A DNA stretch of 64,000 nt from Saxidomus purpurata. Its lineage: Eukaryota > Mollusca > Bivalvia > Venerida > Veneridae. Shown piece by piece: positions 47,877-58,548 of the stretch (within the stretch, counting starts at the first letter, position 1; every line of letters begins with the position of its first letter). Where the stretch lies: positions 39,590,358 to 39,654,357 of the forward strand of contig JAFMSR010000001.1 in the NCBI GenBank assembly GCA_022818135.1, in the 5' to 3' direction. The notes beneath the pieces are model-generated. The model was not told where the DNA came from, did not search any database, and saw only the letters and a program-made list of their open reading frames with translations. A program made the position numbers and the translations under genes.

Positions 47877-48846
47877 TTTTTAAATGCCTAGATGTTTTAA
47901 AGTACATTCCATGTGGCTAATGTTTCCTCTCATGATCAGCGATAACATATTAACATAAGATCAGTGTTGCTTTAATATAAAACTTATATAATTAAATAGA
48001 TTTATGACTTTAAAAATGTTTTTTTGTTTGTTTAGACAGCGTCCGGTTGTAAAGAAATAAACCATTGCCTGATATTGCAGTTGAAATAACGACGTTAGCG
48101 TTACATATTGACGCACAAAAATAACGCATAACCGTAACTAAATTTCAAAATTAAAAAAATCTACTTAGATGACCTATTGATTTTTTTTATATTTTGAACC
48201 ATCTACACTATGGTAGTAATATATTTGAAAAATAAGATTGGGTCACCGGACAAACTTTTTCGTAAAACGGCAAAACGTGTTCAGAGGTAGCTGATAAATA
48301 CTACGTTATTTACGTCAAAATTGGCGCAATATCATTCGAATTACCAATAAATATATTCAATATTTCAAAAATATGCAAGAAAAAGTTAGGCTTAAATGTT
48401 TCTGGAGAAATAAAACTTTAATCTTCAAAATACGTTCATAAATACCAGAGAAACGAACGTTTGTATGAAAGCGCCTAAAGAAAATGGGTAGACTGCTTGA
48501 CGACGTCATGACGTCAACGTCTCGTGAGCGTGTTCCTATCAAATAGCAACACATTAAAGTACATACATCGTAGACTGCCTATGCAAAATATGACCGTTTT
48601 CTGAGGAGGTTGAAAATTTCAGACGTAAGGTGTGGACCTACCTTAATGGATTAAATTAATACACATTGAAATTAGTTGCTTTGAACACAATCATAGTCAG
48701 TATTTTCATATCGGATGATGTTTGCATTAACCTTTTTGTGTTTAATGTTCATGAATACAAATTTTAACGGTACTACATTTGTAATATGTGATTCATTTTT
48801 GTCGAGCCGCTTGCAAAAGCTCGATATAGTTGTCCAAATGGCGGTT

Positions 48847-49406
48847 TCACTTAGAGGTTCTGTTCAAATGTTCACCATCATGAGATAGAGTGTCATGCGC
48901 AAGAACCAGGTCACTAGTTCCAAGGTCAAGTCCAGACTTAGAGGCAAAATGTTTCTTTTGGTCCTCGGTAAGCAAATGGGGTATCCATCTGGCAGCAATA
49001 CGCCGTACTCTCAAATCGCGATTCAGGATCGTAAAAGCTGATCCTGTCGAAATGCCAACAGCCTTAGCTATCTGACGCGTAGTCAAACGTGCATCCTTTT
49101 TAGAATAGTTTGTACTTTTTCGATTATTTGAGGGACAATTGCACTTGGTGGCCTTCCTTGCCTTGGGGCACTTTCAACTGACTCAATCCCACTTTTAAAG
49201 CGCTTAAACCATCTCGTGACTGTTGAATAGGACACAATGCGATGTCCATATGCAACACTCAATTCATCAAATATTGTTTTGGCACATTTCCCTATTTTAA
49301 AACGGGGTTTTATATACCCTCTTATTTCTTTACTAATTTCTTTTGCCATGACAAACACAATGAGTACGAGTGCACACACTTTGAATGACTGTGAAATAAA
49401 AACCAA
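48847..49406 (-). pseudogene. Mariner-like transposase, N-terminal remnant with frameshift
   Basis: The first frame (49083-49406) includes SYSTVTRWFKRFKSGIESVE then SAPRQGRPPSAIVPQIIEKV. A one-base shift near 49096-49104 (in a run of A on the coding strand) leads into TTRQIAKAVGISTGSAFTIL and RRIAARWIPHLLTEDQKKHF. These are the paired helix-turn-helix domain, the GRP linker and the WIPH(L)LT(D/E)(D/E)QK motif of mariner-family transposases. Sequence ends before the DD(D/E) catalytic part, exactly where segmental block B sequence begins (48846). Truncation plus frameshift make it inactive. No terminal inverted repeats were found. Confidence 0.9.
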
Positions 49407-49697
49407 TAGCCCGATTATAAAGTGTGTTATATCAACAGGTAGCCAATAAATTGAACCACACTATAAAATGATTTTCACGGGAAAAGCGTGAAAATTTGGG
49501 ATTTCGTACCAAAAATTGCAACACTTATTGAACCATCCTCGTATAGTTTTTCAGGCTGCCATAGAGATGCCTGAAAACGTATGTCTTTTGGCCAAATTAT
49601 AGTTCATTATTAAATCTTGAAAGTTATTCTTATTCATTTCTTCTTATATGTATATTTTTATCATTTATTATTTACGTTATTCATTCTTTTTGTATGG

Positions 49698-49990
49698 TTA
49701 GGGTTAGCAAAAAGCATACTGCATTTGAGAAGCATATTGCAAAATCAAATTCGAAAAGATTTGGCAAGAACCATATCCCATTAAGCAAAATGCATTTCGT
49801 ATTTAGCATAAAGCATTTTGCATTTCACAAAATGTTACTATAGAAAGTATAGTGTGAATCATTAAGCATAAAGCATTTCGCAATGGGCATTTTACAAAAA
49901 GCATATAGAATTTAGATCTATAAATAGTACTGTATTTCGCAAAAACCATACCTAAATCATTTTGCATATTAGCTGTTTTCCGGCGCTGTG
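49698..49990. repeat. Irregular word array of AAGCAT / GCAAAATGCATT / GCATTTCGCA
   Basis: Short words 'aagcat', 'gcaaaa', 'tgcatt' and 'catttcgca' recur in changing order and in both orientations, in the same style as the arms of the element at 33472-36662 but with different words. No coding content. Confidence 0.7.
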
Positions 49991-52174
49991 TGTTAATCAG
50001 TGCGTTCATCAACTTGTTGCTTTAAACCACTTCTCCTTATAAAGTCCCAGGCTCTCTTTGAATTGACTGATTTAGTGACATATGTTTCTTCTTATAAGAT
50101 GGTTTAGATACTAGAATTTGGCTTATATCATTGCCGAGTGGAATGACACCAAACTTGCTCTACATGTAACATCTTTGCATTGTCTCCTTTCAAAAAAACA
50201 GGTAACGGTTCCAGTCCACATGGCTCAGAGTTAAGACATTTAATATGCAACATTGTCTAGTGGACCTCTTCCAAGTTTTCTCAAATCATGCCCCTTGGGT
50301 CAAAATTACCACACCCTGGGGTCACTTGTTTTCATTTAGTCTTATGAAGTAGGAAATGATTCCAGTCTACATAGTCTAGAGCTGAGATTTTGGTATGTCG
50401 AGTAGAACTCTACCAAGTGTAGTCATATCATGCCCCTGGGGTCAAAACTGACCAAACCCTGGGGGTCACTGGTTATCATGTAGACTTATATAGGAACACC
50501 CTTTAAAATGTTAGCTGACCAGATAAGGATAATGAATGGCTGCTAAAGACAGGAGATTGTTAACGCCAGGTTAACTGAACAGCGACTCAGTTATATTTCA
50601 GCATTTAACTAGCGGAACTTGTTCTGTTTACCCTGGTGTCTGCGTCTATGTTTCTATATACGTCCTACCTTTAGTTGTGAAGACATATCCCTGTGCATAA
50701 TGGATAATTATGGACCGCCTCTATGAATGAATGGTTAGAGTCAATTTCTTAAAATCACTGCAGTCAGGCTTCAATTCAGTGTCATGAGCTAAAGGCCAGC
50801 TAACAACCATGACACTTTATGTTAGAAGGTTGGCAGTTTCTTACCAAAGAAATTGGCTTTAGTAATACATGTACAATGGGCCTTTCAAGAACTATGGTTA
50901 TTTCTGTATAGTAATTTATTTTATCTCGATTGTGAAACAAGCTCTACTAATTGCTCTCCAAACTCACTCCTGATGGAATTAACATTGAAGAGGGAGAGAG
51001 AGAGGGGGAGCGGGGCATGAATAAGGTAGTAGTGTTGAAACAGGTGTGAAACTCCAAGAAAAAAGTAAAACTTCAAACAAGTTTACCATAGTCTCGTTAC
51101 AAAGTTATTCCCTTTTGTGAAATAACAAATTGCATATTTACTTTGTTTGCAAATCTAGAATTACATTTTTGTGTATTATTTTGAAGTTTTCACAGATTGA
51201 TTGGGCCAATAAATCATAACTTCAAGTTTCTTTTTTTTGTGTGAATTTTGACAAAATCATTTCCTCTTCCCCACTAAAATATTGAAGTCAAAGTTAATCT
51301 GCAAATTGCAATTTCCAAATGGATACAACTGTTGGATTAAATCTTTGGACACATATTTAAAGTACATGTACTTCTTCAGGCACAAGTGACATAGCTCTCA
51401 CGTGGGTTTGGTAAATTATGCCATGTTTTGAATTTAAAATATTCAAAGTTAATTGAACCAATTCACAGCATCAGGTCAATGACAATTGCAATAATTTTGA
51501 AAAATGTCATCTTTTCTGTAAAATCCAGGTGAAAACAAATTGAAGCTTCAAATAATTGATGACATTTTGACAGAATTTTGTCCCCTTTGACTTACAAATG
51601 GGTAAAGTCATGGATTCAAATGGATTGAAACACAGAAAATCAAGCTTTATAACATTTTAATGTGATGTAGTTACAATATGTTACAATATTACCCTGTTTT
51701 ATTTACTTAAACATTTCCATTTATGGTGTGCATACATGTTTATTACTTCTGTATAAATGATACAAATTAATATTTTTCATAACTGTTCTTGATATTGCAC
51801 AGTCACAGTGAATAATTGATGAAACATTCACGAATTTTGATATACACTCATTTCACTGCATTTTACATAAGTCAAAGAAAACAAAGATATAAAACATTCA
51901 GAAAATGTGAAAAAGAACAATGAACTATATGAATACTTTAACATGCATTTATAATACATTATAGATGCTCTATGTGTATAAGATTTGAATGCTATATTAA
52001 AATGTAAATTGAAGTGTTTTGTTGTTGTAACCAATGTAGAAATCGTATCTGCTGACAGTCTTTCAGCATTTAGTACCCTGTTCTAGTAATGCAGATATCT
52101 TCATTGGTTGTTGATTATCCCGGTTGGACAACAACAATCAATCATAAGCATTTTCTATCGTAGATAACTTCACA
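49991..52174. other. Intergenic; tandem pair at 50195-50490, SINE-like relic near 50715-50870
   Basis: Two diverged units of about 155 bp share 'ggttccagtc.acat', 'tcatgcccctggggtcaaaa' and 'ccctggggtcact.gtt'. A piece near 50715-50870 has 'aaatcactg' and 'ttggcagtttcttacc', matching the 46130-46366 SINE family weakly. An AG-rich run lies at 50991-51015. Otherwise AT-rich with no gene. Confidence 0.5.
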
Positions 52175-54337
52175 TTATGCAGGAGCGATCAGGCTGGCCA
52201 AGAGCATGCAGATATGAATTCTTGCAACGTTGTTCGTTTTCCTGACATGGAGTGAATTACTGTAACACCACAATGCAACATTAAGTCTGTTTTCTTGCTC
52301 CATACACTGTCCTAATAAATTCCAGGCTGTTTCACAGTGTCTAAAACCTTGTTCACACACAGTTACAAAGAGCAGATTATTTAATGCTTGTCGTTGGTCT
52401 TGTATTCTCTGGAGGTGTCTATAGGTCTTGTACTGGAGGAAATAAAGATATGGACTGGAGTCTACAACAGCCAAATCCATCCAGGCATCAGCTTCCTTTC
52501 TATGTAACAGTTCCTCACCAGTAGATCGAAACAGTTCATACTGAAGTTCTTTGGGAATACAGTTTATTTCTGATGGCAGAAATCTGACACAAAAGGATGT
52601 AATGTACCTAAAACCTATTTCATTGTGGCTATTTGACATTATGGCGAAACCTAGTTTACAGTCTGGTGAGTGCAAATAACATGTACATACTGGTTGAACA
52701 GCTTGTATCTTGTACTGCACTTCAATGCCTCTCAGAACAACATCTTTGTTGTACAGTTTTTCCGTGTCTTCCAGAATGATTGCTGCTCTTTCCATGTCTC
52801 CTGCGCAATAAAACACGGAAGCCAACTTAAGCCTGCTAGATGAGACATCTGAGTTAATTCCTGCACACAACCATATTAGTGATTGAGGACAGATAGGGTT
52901 GTTTAGTTGTATATTGTAGGATGCAATCAAAGACCCTAATGAAGTCCAGAAAAAAGGTGCCAGAACTCTGCATGCTTTCTGTTCAAATAGGGTTCCTTCT
53001 GTGTAATACTTGACTAAATGAGCAATCGTCTGCCGCAGCTGAAGGATCTGTTGTTCTAAACTTTTGTGTTTTATTGTTATCAGGTAGCTGCAATAACTTT
53101 GACTAATCATTAAAGCTGTATTGTATAACCTGAAACATTTTAATCTCAAAACTGAATGAAGATTTTCAATCCTAAATAGATCTATGGCATTGTAATCTGC
53201 ATCATGTAAAATACCCAACTTTATTTTCAGTCTTTGACTAAGTTTATCAATCTGAATCTCAAGTAGAGAACCAGCAGTATTTTGTATTAATTTCGACATT
53301 TGTTTAAGCAACCAGGGCTTGTTTTCAGCTGTAATTTTACCAGCCATCAAATTGTTTTCTGGAAGAATGAAATGAGGACAGTTGCCACACAATATAAATT
53401 CATTTAGAGTACATAAATAGTATATTAGACAAAGTAAAAAATTACTTTTTCTCCAATCATGCGAACTTGTTCTCTCAACACAGTGTAATAAAACTGTTTT
53501 ACACATATAACTTGAAATGTGCTTTTGTTCATGTAGATTAATGAATGTTTTGAGTATCATCTTTAACAGGATATAACACCTGAGCTGAGTAATATTCAAA
53601 TTAAACATTAAGTATCTTTCAGGTAGGCAAGTAGAAATTCTCCACTGCAAGTCTTTGTGTTTACTTACACAACTACCTGTTGCAACAACATGGCAATCAA
53701 AGGTTGCTGCATATTGTTTCATTTCTGTAGTAGGCCACCTTGAATAATCCAGCTCCAACCAGCGTCTAGCTGGCTGAGGCCAGTATTGAAAAGGAAATGA
53801 AATGATTTTATCCTGATCAAGACATCCTGGTATGCCTCGTCTTGCTCCTGATGGTCCTTGTCGTTGCAGACCTTCTATCATAGCTACATCAATTATTGTG
53901 TTTTTCAGTAATACTCTTCCATGCTTGTCTTTATCAAAGTCGTCGTCACTTTCCTCAGTCTCAGGGAGTGGAGCATCCCGCCTTAGTACCTGTAAGTAAC
54001 AATATCCAGGTGGCGTTGATTTATCACTGATCATCATCAGGTTTTGTTTTCTAGGAGACCACTCATCCCAGTCTTGTATCACACTGATCATGTTAAAACA
54101 GATGAGTCTATCCGAGTCAGAGTTAAGTCCCATTGTAGTTGTGCCTTCACACTGACTTCCTAAATCGTAAAAAGAAAGTTGATCGCCTTGTAATCTGCTT
54201 CCGATTGTTGATATAGACTCCTGTAGTAAGTGTTCTCTCCTTATCTTCAGCACCAATTTCTCATTCACACCAATGTCATCGAGGACTTCAGACAGTCGCA
54301 GTGAGACATTGCGATACCAATAAGGATTATGAAACAT
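52175..54337 (-). CDS. Mab-21 domain (cGAS-like nucleotidyltransferase-fold) protein, 720 aa
   Basis: Single uninterrupted coding exon. Residues 59-76 (LGSQCEGTTTMGLNSDSD) fit the GS motif and first acidic pair of the Mab-21/cGAS fold, here D74-S-D76 in place of the E-x-D of cGAS. D150 (TIIDVAM) is a candidate third acidic residue. Residues 232-335 carry the helical Mab-21 half: WRISTCLPERYLMFNLN, a Cys/Leu-rich stretch and CPHFILPENNLM. Residues 490-720 look like helical TPR-type repeats (SRLKLASVFYCAGDMERAAI; AWNLLGQCMEQENRLNVALW). Bivalves have many such genes, some being cGAS-like receptors that make cyclic dinucleotides in innate immunity; whether this one is catalytic or has lost activity is open. 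A strong acceptor (tattttttctgtaatgtttcag) ends one base before the ATG, suggesting a spliced 5' UTR exon upstream. Convergent with RPAP1 copy B. Confidence 0.88.
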   Translation of the reverse strand: MFHNPYWYRNVSLRLSEVLDDIGVNEKLVLKIRREHLLQESISTIGSRLQGDQLSFYDLGSQCEGTTTMGLNSDSDRLICFNMISVIQDWDEWSPRKQNLMMISDKSTPPGYCYLQVLRRDAPLPETEESDDDFDKDKHGRVLLKNTIIDVAMIEGLQRQGPSGARRGIPGCLDQDKIISFPFQYWPQPARRWLELDYSRWPTTEMKQYAATFDCHVVATGSCVSKHKDLQWRISTCLPERYLMFNLNITQLRCYILLKMILKTFINLHEQKHISSYMCKTVLLHCVERTSSHDWRKSNFLLCLIYYLCTLNEFILCGNCPHFILPENNLMAGKITAENKPWLLKQMSKLIQNTAGSLLEIQIDKLSQRLKIKLGILHDADYNAIDLFRIENLHSVLRLKCFRLYNTALMISQSYCSYLITIKHKSLEQQILQLRQTIAHLVKYYTEGTLFEQKACRVLAPFFWTSLGSLIASYNIQLNNPICPQSLIWLCAGINSDVSSSRLKLASVFYCAGDMERAAIILEDTEKLYNKDVVLRGIEVQYKIQAVQPVCTCYLHSPDCKLGFAIMSNSHNEIGFRYITSFCVRFLPSEINCIPKELQYELFRSTGEELLHRKEADAWMDLAVVDSSPYLYFLQYKTYRHLQRIQDQRQALNNLLFVTVCEQGFRHCETAWNLLGQCMEQENRLNVALWCYSNSLHVRKTNNVARIHICMLLASLIAPA

Positions 54338-55407
54338 TCTGAAACATTACAGAAAAAATATTGTGCATCTTTTATTACAAACTGTAATACATGTTATGAA
54401 GTAAATAGGTTCTTTTAATCATACATACATTTGTAAAATACATGTACATATCATAACATACATATCTTTATTGGCATAAAACAGCACATAGCAAATTTAT
54501 AGCCTAATAATACATTTACATATACAGTATAATAGTATAATATATATTGTATATTATAATAAGCTTGGATTACTGACAGCTATTGATTGAGACCTTGACC
54601 TTTGAGGTCATGAAAATCTGTTTACACCTGCCATATATCATGAGAGATATAACATTGATCCATAAAAAGATGTAAATGTTTGTCCACCATGATACCAGAG
54701 TAATTGCTTGTTTAAATTAAGAAAAACTGTTTTACATAGAAATGCTTACTGTAAAATCATAGTTAACTTTATGGAGTTAGATAATAGACTATCAGCATTT
54801 GTGTTGCCATTAAACTTTTAGTATATGCTTTCATTTAACATATTTCTCTGGTTTTAATGAGATCCTTGCAGGCTTAAATTTCGGTCAGTTTACATAATTC
54901 CTGCTTGTATTATGATAACAAATTTGTAATGATATAAATAACTCCCCAACATGTGTGTATTTTTGACATTCAGACGCAAAGAATATATTACAATGTATTT
55001 GAATATTGTTGAATATAAAATTTATTTTTCAATTCCATAATTGGTATTAACCAGCTGAAAACAATAATTTCTGTTATTTGTTTTGAAATTTGAAAGATTT
55101 TTAACATTTTATTTACTTCTGCAGTATAATCCGGATGTCATGGACAGATACATTATAATATTCTTGCATACCAGATCGCGATATCTGCAGTTTTTACAAG
55201 TGGTGGAAAATCTCATCTTACACCCCATGTAAGACGACTCGCGTGAATTACTTGTGACGTAACGTAACGTAATAAACAATGTGACGTCCTTTTCTCAAAC
55301 ACAGCATCTGAATTAGATCTACGTTTGTTTTTATATTAAAATGCATAGTTTCGTAAGTTTGTATTTAAATATCTATGTTAAAGTGCAAGACGGTATGAAA
55401 GAAAAAG
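54338..55407. other. Upstream of the Mab-21 gene; no coding exon seen
   Basis: On the minus strand the pyrimidine-rich acceptor directly before the Mab-21 ATG lies at 54339-54360. A non-coding first exon is expected somewhere to the right, but none can be placed. 55120-55330 is relatively CG-rich ('gtaagacgactcgcgtgaat', 'gacgtaacgtaacg') and could be promoter sequence. Confidence 0.3.
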
Positions 55408-55526
55408 TTTCTAACATTGGATACTTTGTTCAGATGGAAATATCCGTCACTGTGGGTAACTGTTTTGGCGGGAACGAGGCTCTGCGACGGATATTTCCAT
55501 CTGAACCGCATAATGATGTAAGAAAC
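55408..55526. repeat. Imperfect palindrome (foldback MITE-like)
   Basis: Core arms are perfect over 21 bases (55428-55448 and 55486-55506, beginning GTTCAGATGGAAATATCCGT). Outer 'gtttcta' and 'taagaaac' extend the pairing. The centre is GC-rich. One arm occurs alone near 7709-7732. Confidence 0.8.
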
Positions 55527-55737
55527 TAATAAGATGTAAATATTGATTTCTTTGAATAAATTGTACATGCATATTTTGACAATAAAAAGAGCTGTACTGT
55601 AGCATAAAGCTAATAAAAAATTACTATGCTTATTGGATCTTAAGAATTACAGTTTAAACTTATCTAAGCCAAAGGCTATGGGTGAGCTATTAATATTGGT
55701 GAATGGTCCGGCGTCTATTGTCAGCAGTTTCACTTAA

Positions 55738-56535
55738 GGTAGTGGGACTCTAATTGGCACCAATTCAAATCATGATAGGCTTAATATCATTTCCAGGATT
55801 TAAAAACAAAAATTCAAAGAAATTTACCATGAAATAACTAAGTTATAGGAATTTTAATAACCCTTCCCCCATTTTGGAATTATCTATAAAAATGACATCA
55901 GGCGAGGGATAAGAAAATGCATGTATTTCATTTGTTATTCAATAATTTGGTACAAATTTGGTATCAGTGTAACAAGAATTATATTTTCTTTCAGAAATTA
56001 TACACCATGTACCATATTATCAACAAGTTTTATAAAACGTTTATGAAGTAATCAGATAGCATTACAATTTTCATGTAATCTTTTGACCATGTTCAATTTT
56101 GAACATCAAAGTTTTTAAGAAAAATCAACATTTTCTAGAAATGGAGCATGACTTTTTGTTTATTCATAATTATCTATATCATTTTGGGAACAGCATGCCA
56201 AAAAATCACAATGTTTTACCATCTCTATTTAAAATAATTAGAGTTTGAAATTTTTTAGTCGGGCCTGCAAGTAATAAAATCTTCAAATAAGCTTATTCTT
56301 ATGTGTAAAAAATATATAATTTCTTTGTAGTGTAAAAACAATATAAACATATGTAGAAAAATGCAAAATAATAAAAACAAAGCAGAAAAAGTTTTTAAAA
56401 AAATCGTGGTTCCGGCTGGATTCGAACCTACGCCCGGAAAACCTCAAAAGATCTATAGTCCCGTGCTTAACAACTTAAGCTAGTGCATTTAAATTAAGAG
56501 TTTCAAGTGGAGGTTTTTATTAGGAGTCCACTACC
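55738..56535. mobile_element. TTAA-flanked inverted-repeat element with an internal tRNA-like sequence
   Basis: Ends GGTAGTGG(G)ACTC(C)TAAT are inverted and bordered by TTAA (55734-55737 and 56536-56539). The GGTAGT terminus resembles the 44266-48642 element, suggesting related families. 798 bp, no transposase seen. Confidence 0.7.
56405..56490 (-). tRNA. tRNA-like sequence, probably a pseudogene or SINE head
   Basis: Minus strand has an A-box-like 'tagcttaagttgttaagc' and a B box GGTTCGAATCC (rc of 56418-56428). The D-arm-like part pairs, but the T stem has a mismatch and no clean anticodon stem or acceptor stem can be drawn. Not called a functional tRNA. Confidence 0.35.
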
Positions 56536-56559
56536 TTAAAACTACCAGAAACTACATGT

Positions 56560-56825
56560 CCAATTTTTACCAAACTTGCTCTGTAGCATCATTGTATTGA
56601 CCTGTTTCAAAAAAGGAAATGGTTCCAATTTAGTGCACATAGAGGCCGCTGTTACTAGAAATAGAAAAACCTTTTACACGGCTTCTTCTCATGAACCAAT
56701 GGATGGTATGTCTTCAAACTTGCTCTGTAACATGCTTGTATTGTCTCCTTTCAAAAGACAGATACAGTATGGTTCGCGTCCAGTGCACACTCGGCCGCTG
56801 TTATTTATAATAGAAAACCCTTAAA
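56560..56825. repeat. Diverged tandem pair, about 145-bp unit
   Basis: 'caaacttgctctgta.cat', 'ttgtattg.cctgtttcaaa' and 'ccgctgtta.t..aaatagaaaa' occur twice. Related in wording to 50140-50490. Confidence 0.6.
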
Positions 56826-58548
56826 TGAAAAAAACAGCGGAAACAAGATTATGTGAAATAAAAATGAATTATACATTAAAAACTAATAATTACCTTATTT
56901 TATCTGGCAAAGAAATTAACTTGAAGTAAAGAAGTCCTTTATCCTATGTAAATTTCTTCCTCTTTTGTTGTAATATTTTTGTTAAAAAAACTCACTTTTA
57001 AAGAATATATATATACAAATGTAGTGTCATGCTAGGATACTTCTATCGTACAGAGTACATGTACCATACTTTGAGACATTTTGAACATGATCAATACATT
57101 TATCGCCTGTTATGAATGGTAAAAACGTTAAACTTCCAAATATACCTTTGTTCAAAATTAAACATCTGTTAAAGTTATACAGTAGTCTCTCCAGGTTTTA
57201 TGGTTCCATTGTTGTACTACAATGTCAATCCAGATTGTTTTTGATATGGGAAACAAAAGATTTTGTCATGTTTTTCAAAAGACTTAATTGATAAATATTA
57301 ATTGGAAGTCCGTACTTTGCTATGAGACATGAATTAAGATTTTTATTTTAACATGTAATTGAAATAAGAAATGACAAATGATTAAACTTACGTAGCCAAA
57401 GTGACCCTGAATGTGACTTTCATGAAGTTCATATATATTTAACCTGAACTTTATGAAACCAAACTTTGATTTTACAACTTGTGTGAAAACAGATCAAGCA
57501 GGTCTTTACTAAACAACATTATAAATACAGTCAGACCTGTGGAAAGACCACCTCTAAATAAAGAACATTCTCTAAAGAAGGAGGTCAAGTTGCTGTAAGT
57601 CGCTTATCTGAGCAAGCTATTTATAACAGTCAGCTTGTTACTGTTTTATGTAGTAAAATTGAGGCTATATAGAAATCATGCAAATTGTCCCGTCTTACAC
57701 AAAGTCTATTTTATTACTTGTGCTACTCTGCTTAGCAAGTTTTCAATTGTAATGCTAGTTTCCCTTTATTGTACTGGTACAAAATTGTTGCAACAGATCG
57801 CCTGGTTATATCTAGTAAAACCCATCTGCACTGTGTAAGGTTAATTCAGTATAACAATAGTGTACATATAGTTGTCTCTAAGGTCCTACTGACACATCTT
57901 AATTATGGAAACAGGAAGTGCCTACGGTGAGCTTTTGGATCACTTGATGTTTAGAACATTGTCCTGCATCAACAATCAGTTGTTATAGTTTCTGTACCAT
58001 TTTCCATTCGCTCAAATCAAGAACAATGTCAAAACAATGTTAAAACAACAGAATTAGAGCCTTCCAAAATATTATGAACTAATGACATGTGAGATACAAC
58101 TAATGGCATTAAGAACATTTTATGCGCCCAAAGGTGAGATATTTAAATTGCACTGTATGTAAGTCCGTCCGGCCTTTTTTCGTGACCGTACTGTCACTTG
58201 TAATACATGAAGGGAAATAAATAGGCACAGTGTTTAACATATCAAGATGACGTATAGCACACAAGACGAAGATTCCTAGCCCAAAGGTCAAGGTCACTCT
58301 TGATGTTCAAAATAATGCATTTTTTGCCTAAAATCGTAATAATTATGATCAAACTAATGACTCAAGCAAATCTGGCATTCTTGTTCACACTACCGGGGTA
58401 TACTAATAACCCTTTTATATTCGCGTCTGCTCAATGTCTTCTTACTGCTACGCCACATTTTTAAGTTTTAAAAAAAAGCTGCTTATTAGAATGGCGATGT
58501 CGTATGTCGGGTGGGCGTCAAACATTGGTTTCCGTTCAAACACTTTAG
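56826..58548. other. No gene seen; dispersed repeats
   Basis: Holds the second copy of the 27575-27905 repeat (57255-57620), a diverged copy of the 31090-31930 repeat (57735-58000), and at 58378-58422 a stretch resembling one end of the palindromes in the 485-bp tandem unit. Confidence 0.5.

Larger units (their letters stand above)
44266..48642. mobile_element. TTAA-flanked 4.4-kb element with about 430-bp inverted arms
   Basis: Outer ends begin GGTAG(T/G)TCCACACCTTAC and are directly bordered by TTAA (44262-44265 and 48643-48646). Arms of about 430 bp (44266-44700 and 48205-48642) are diverged reverse complements, sharing 'cagtctacgatgtatgtact', 'gacgttgacgtcatgacgtc' and 'gtcaccggacaaa'. 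TTAA and the terminal word are seen only at the outer ends, favouring one element over two opposed MITEs. The interior holds a decayed Mutator-like transposase exon and several SINEs, so it is a nested structure. Block A has none of it. Confidence 0.6.
36664..48846. repeat. Segmental duplication block B (with later insertions)
   Basis: Aligns with block A (1-5115) from 37373 to 43868 and again at 48752-48846, and with block C from 36663 to 39608. Relative to A it has insertions at 40921-41898, 42317-43801 and 43869-48751, and a deletion of about 750 bases near 40680. The alignment ends at 'caaatggcggttt' (48830-48846), next to the mariner relic. Confidence 0.8.
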
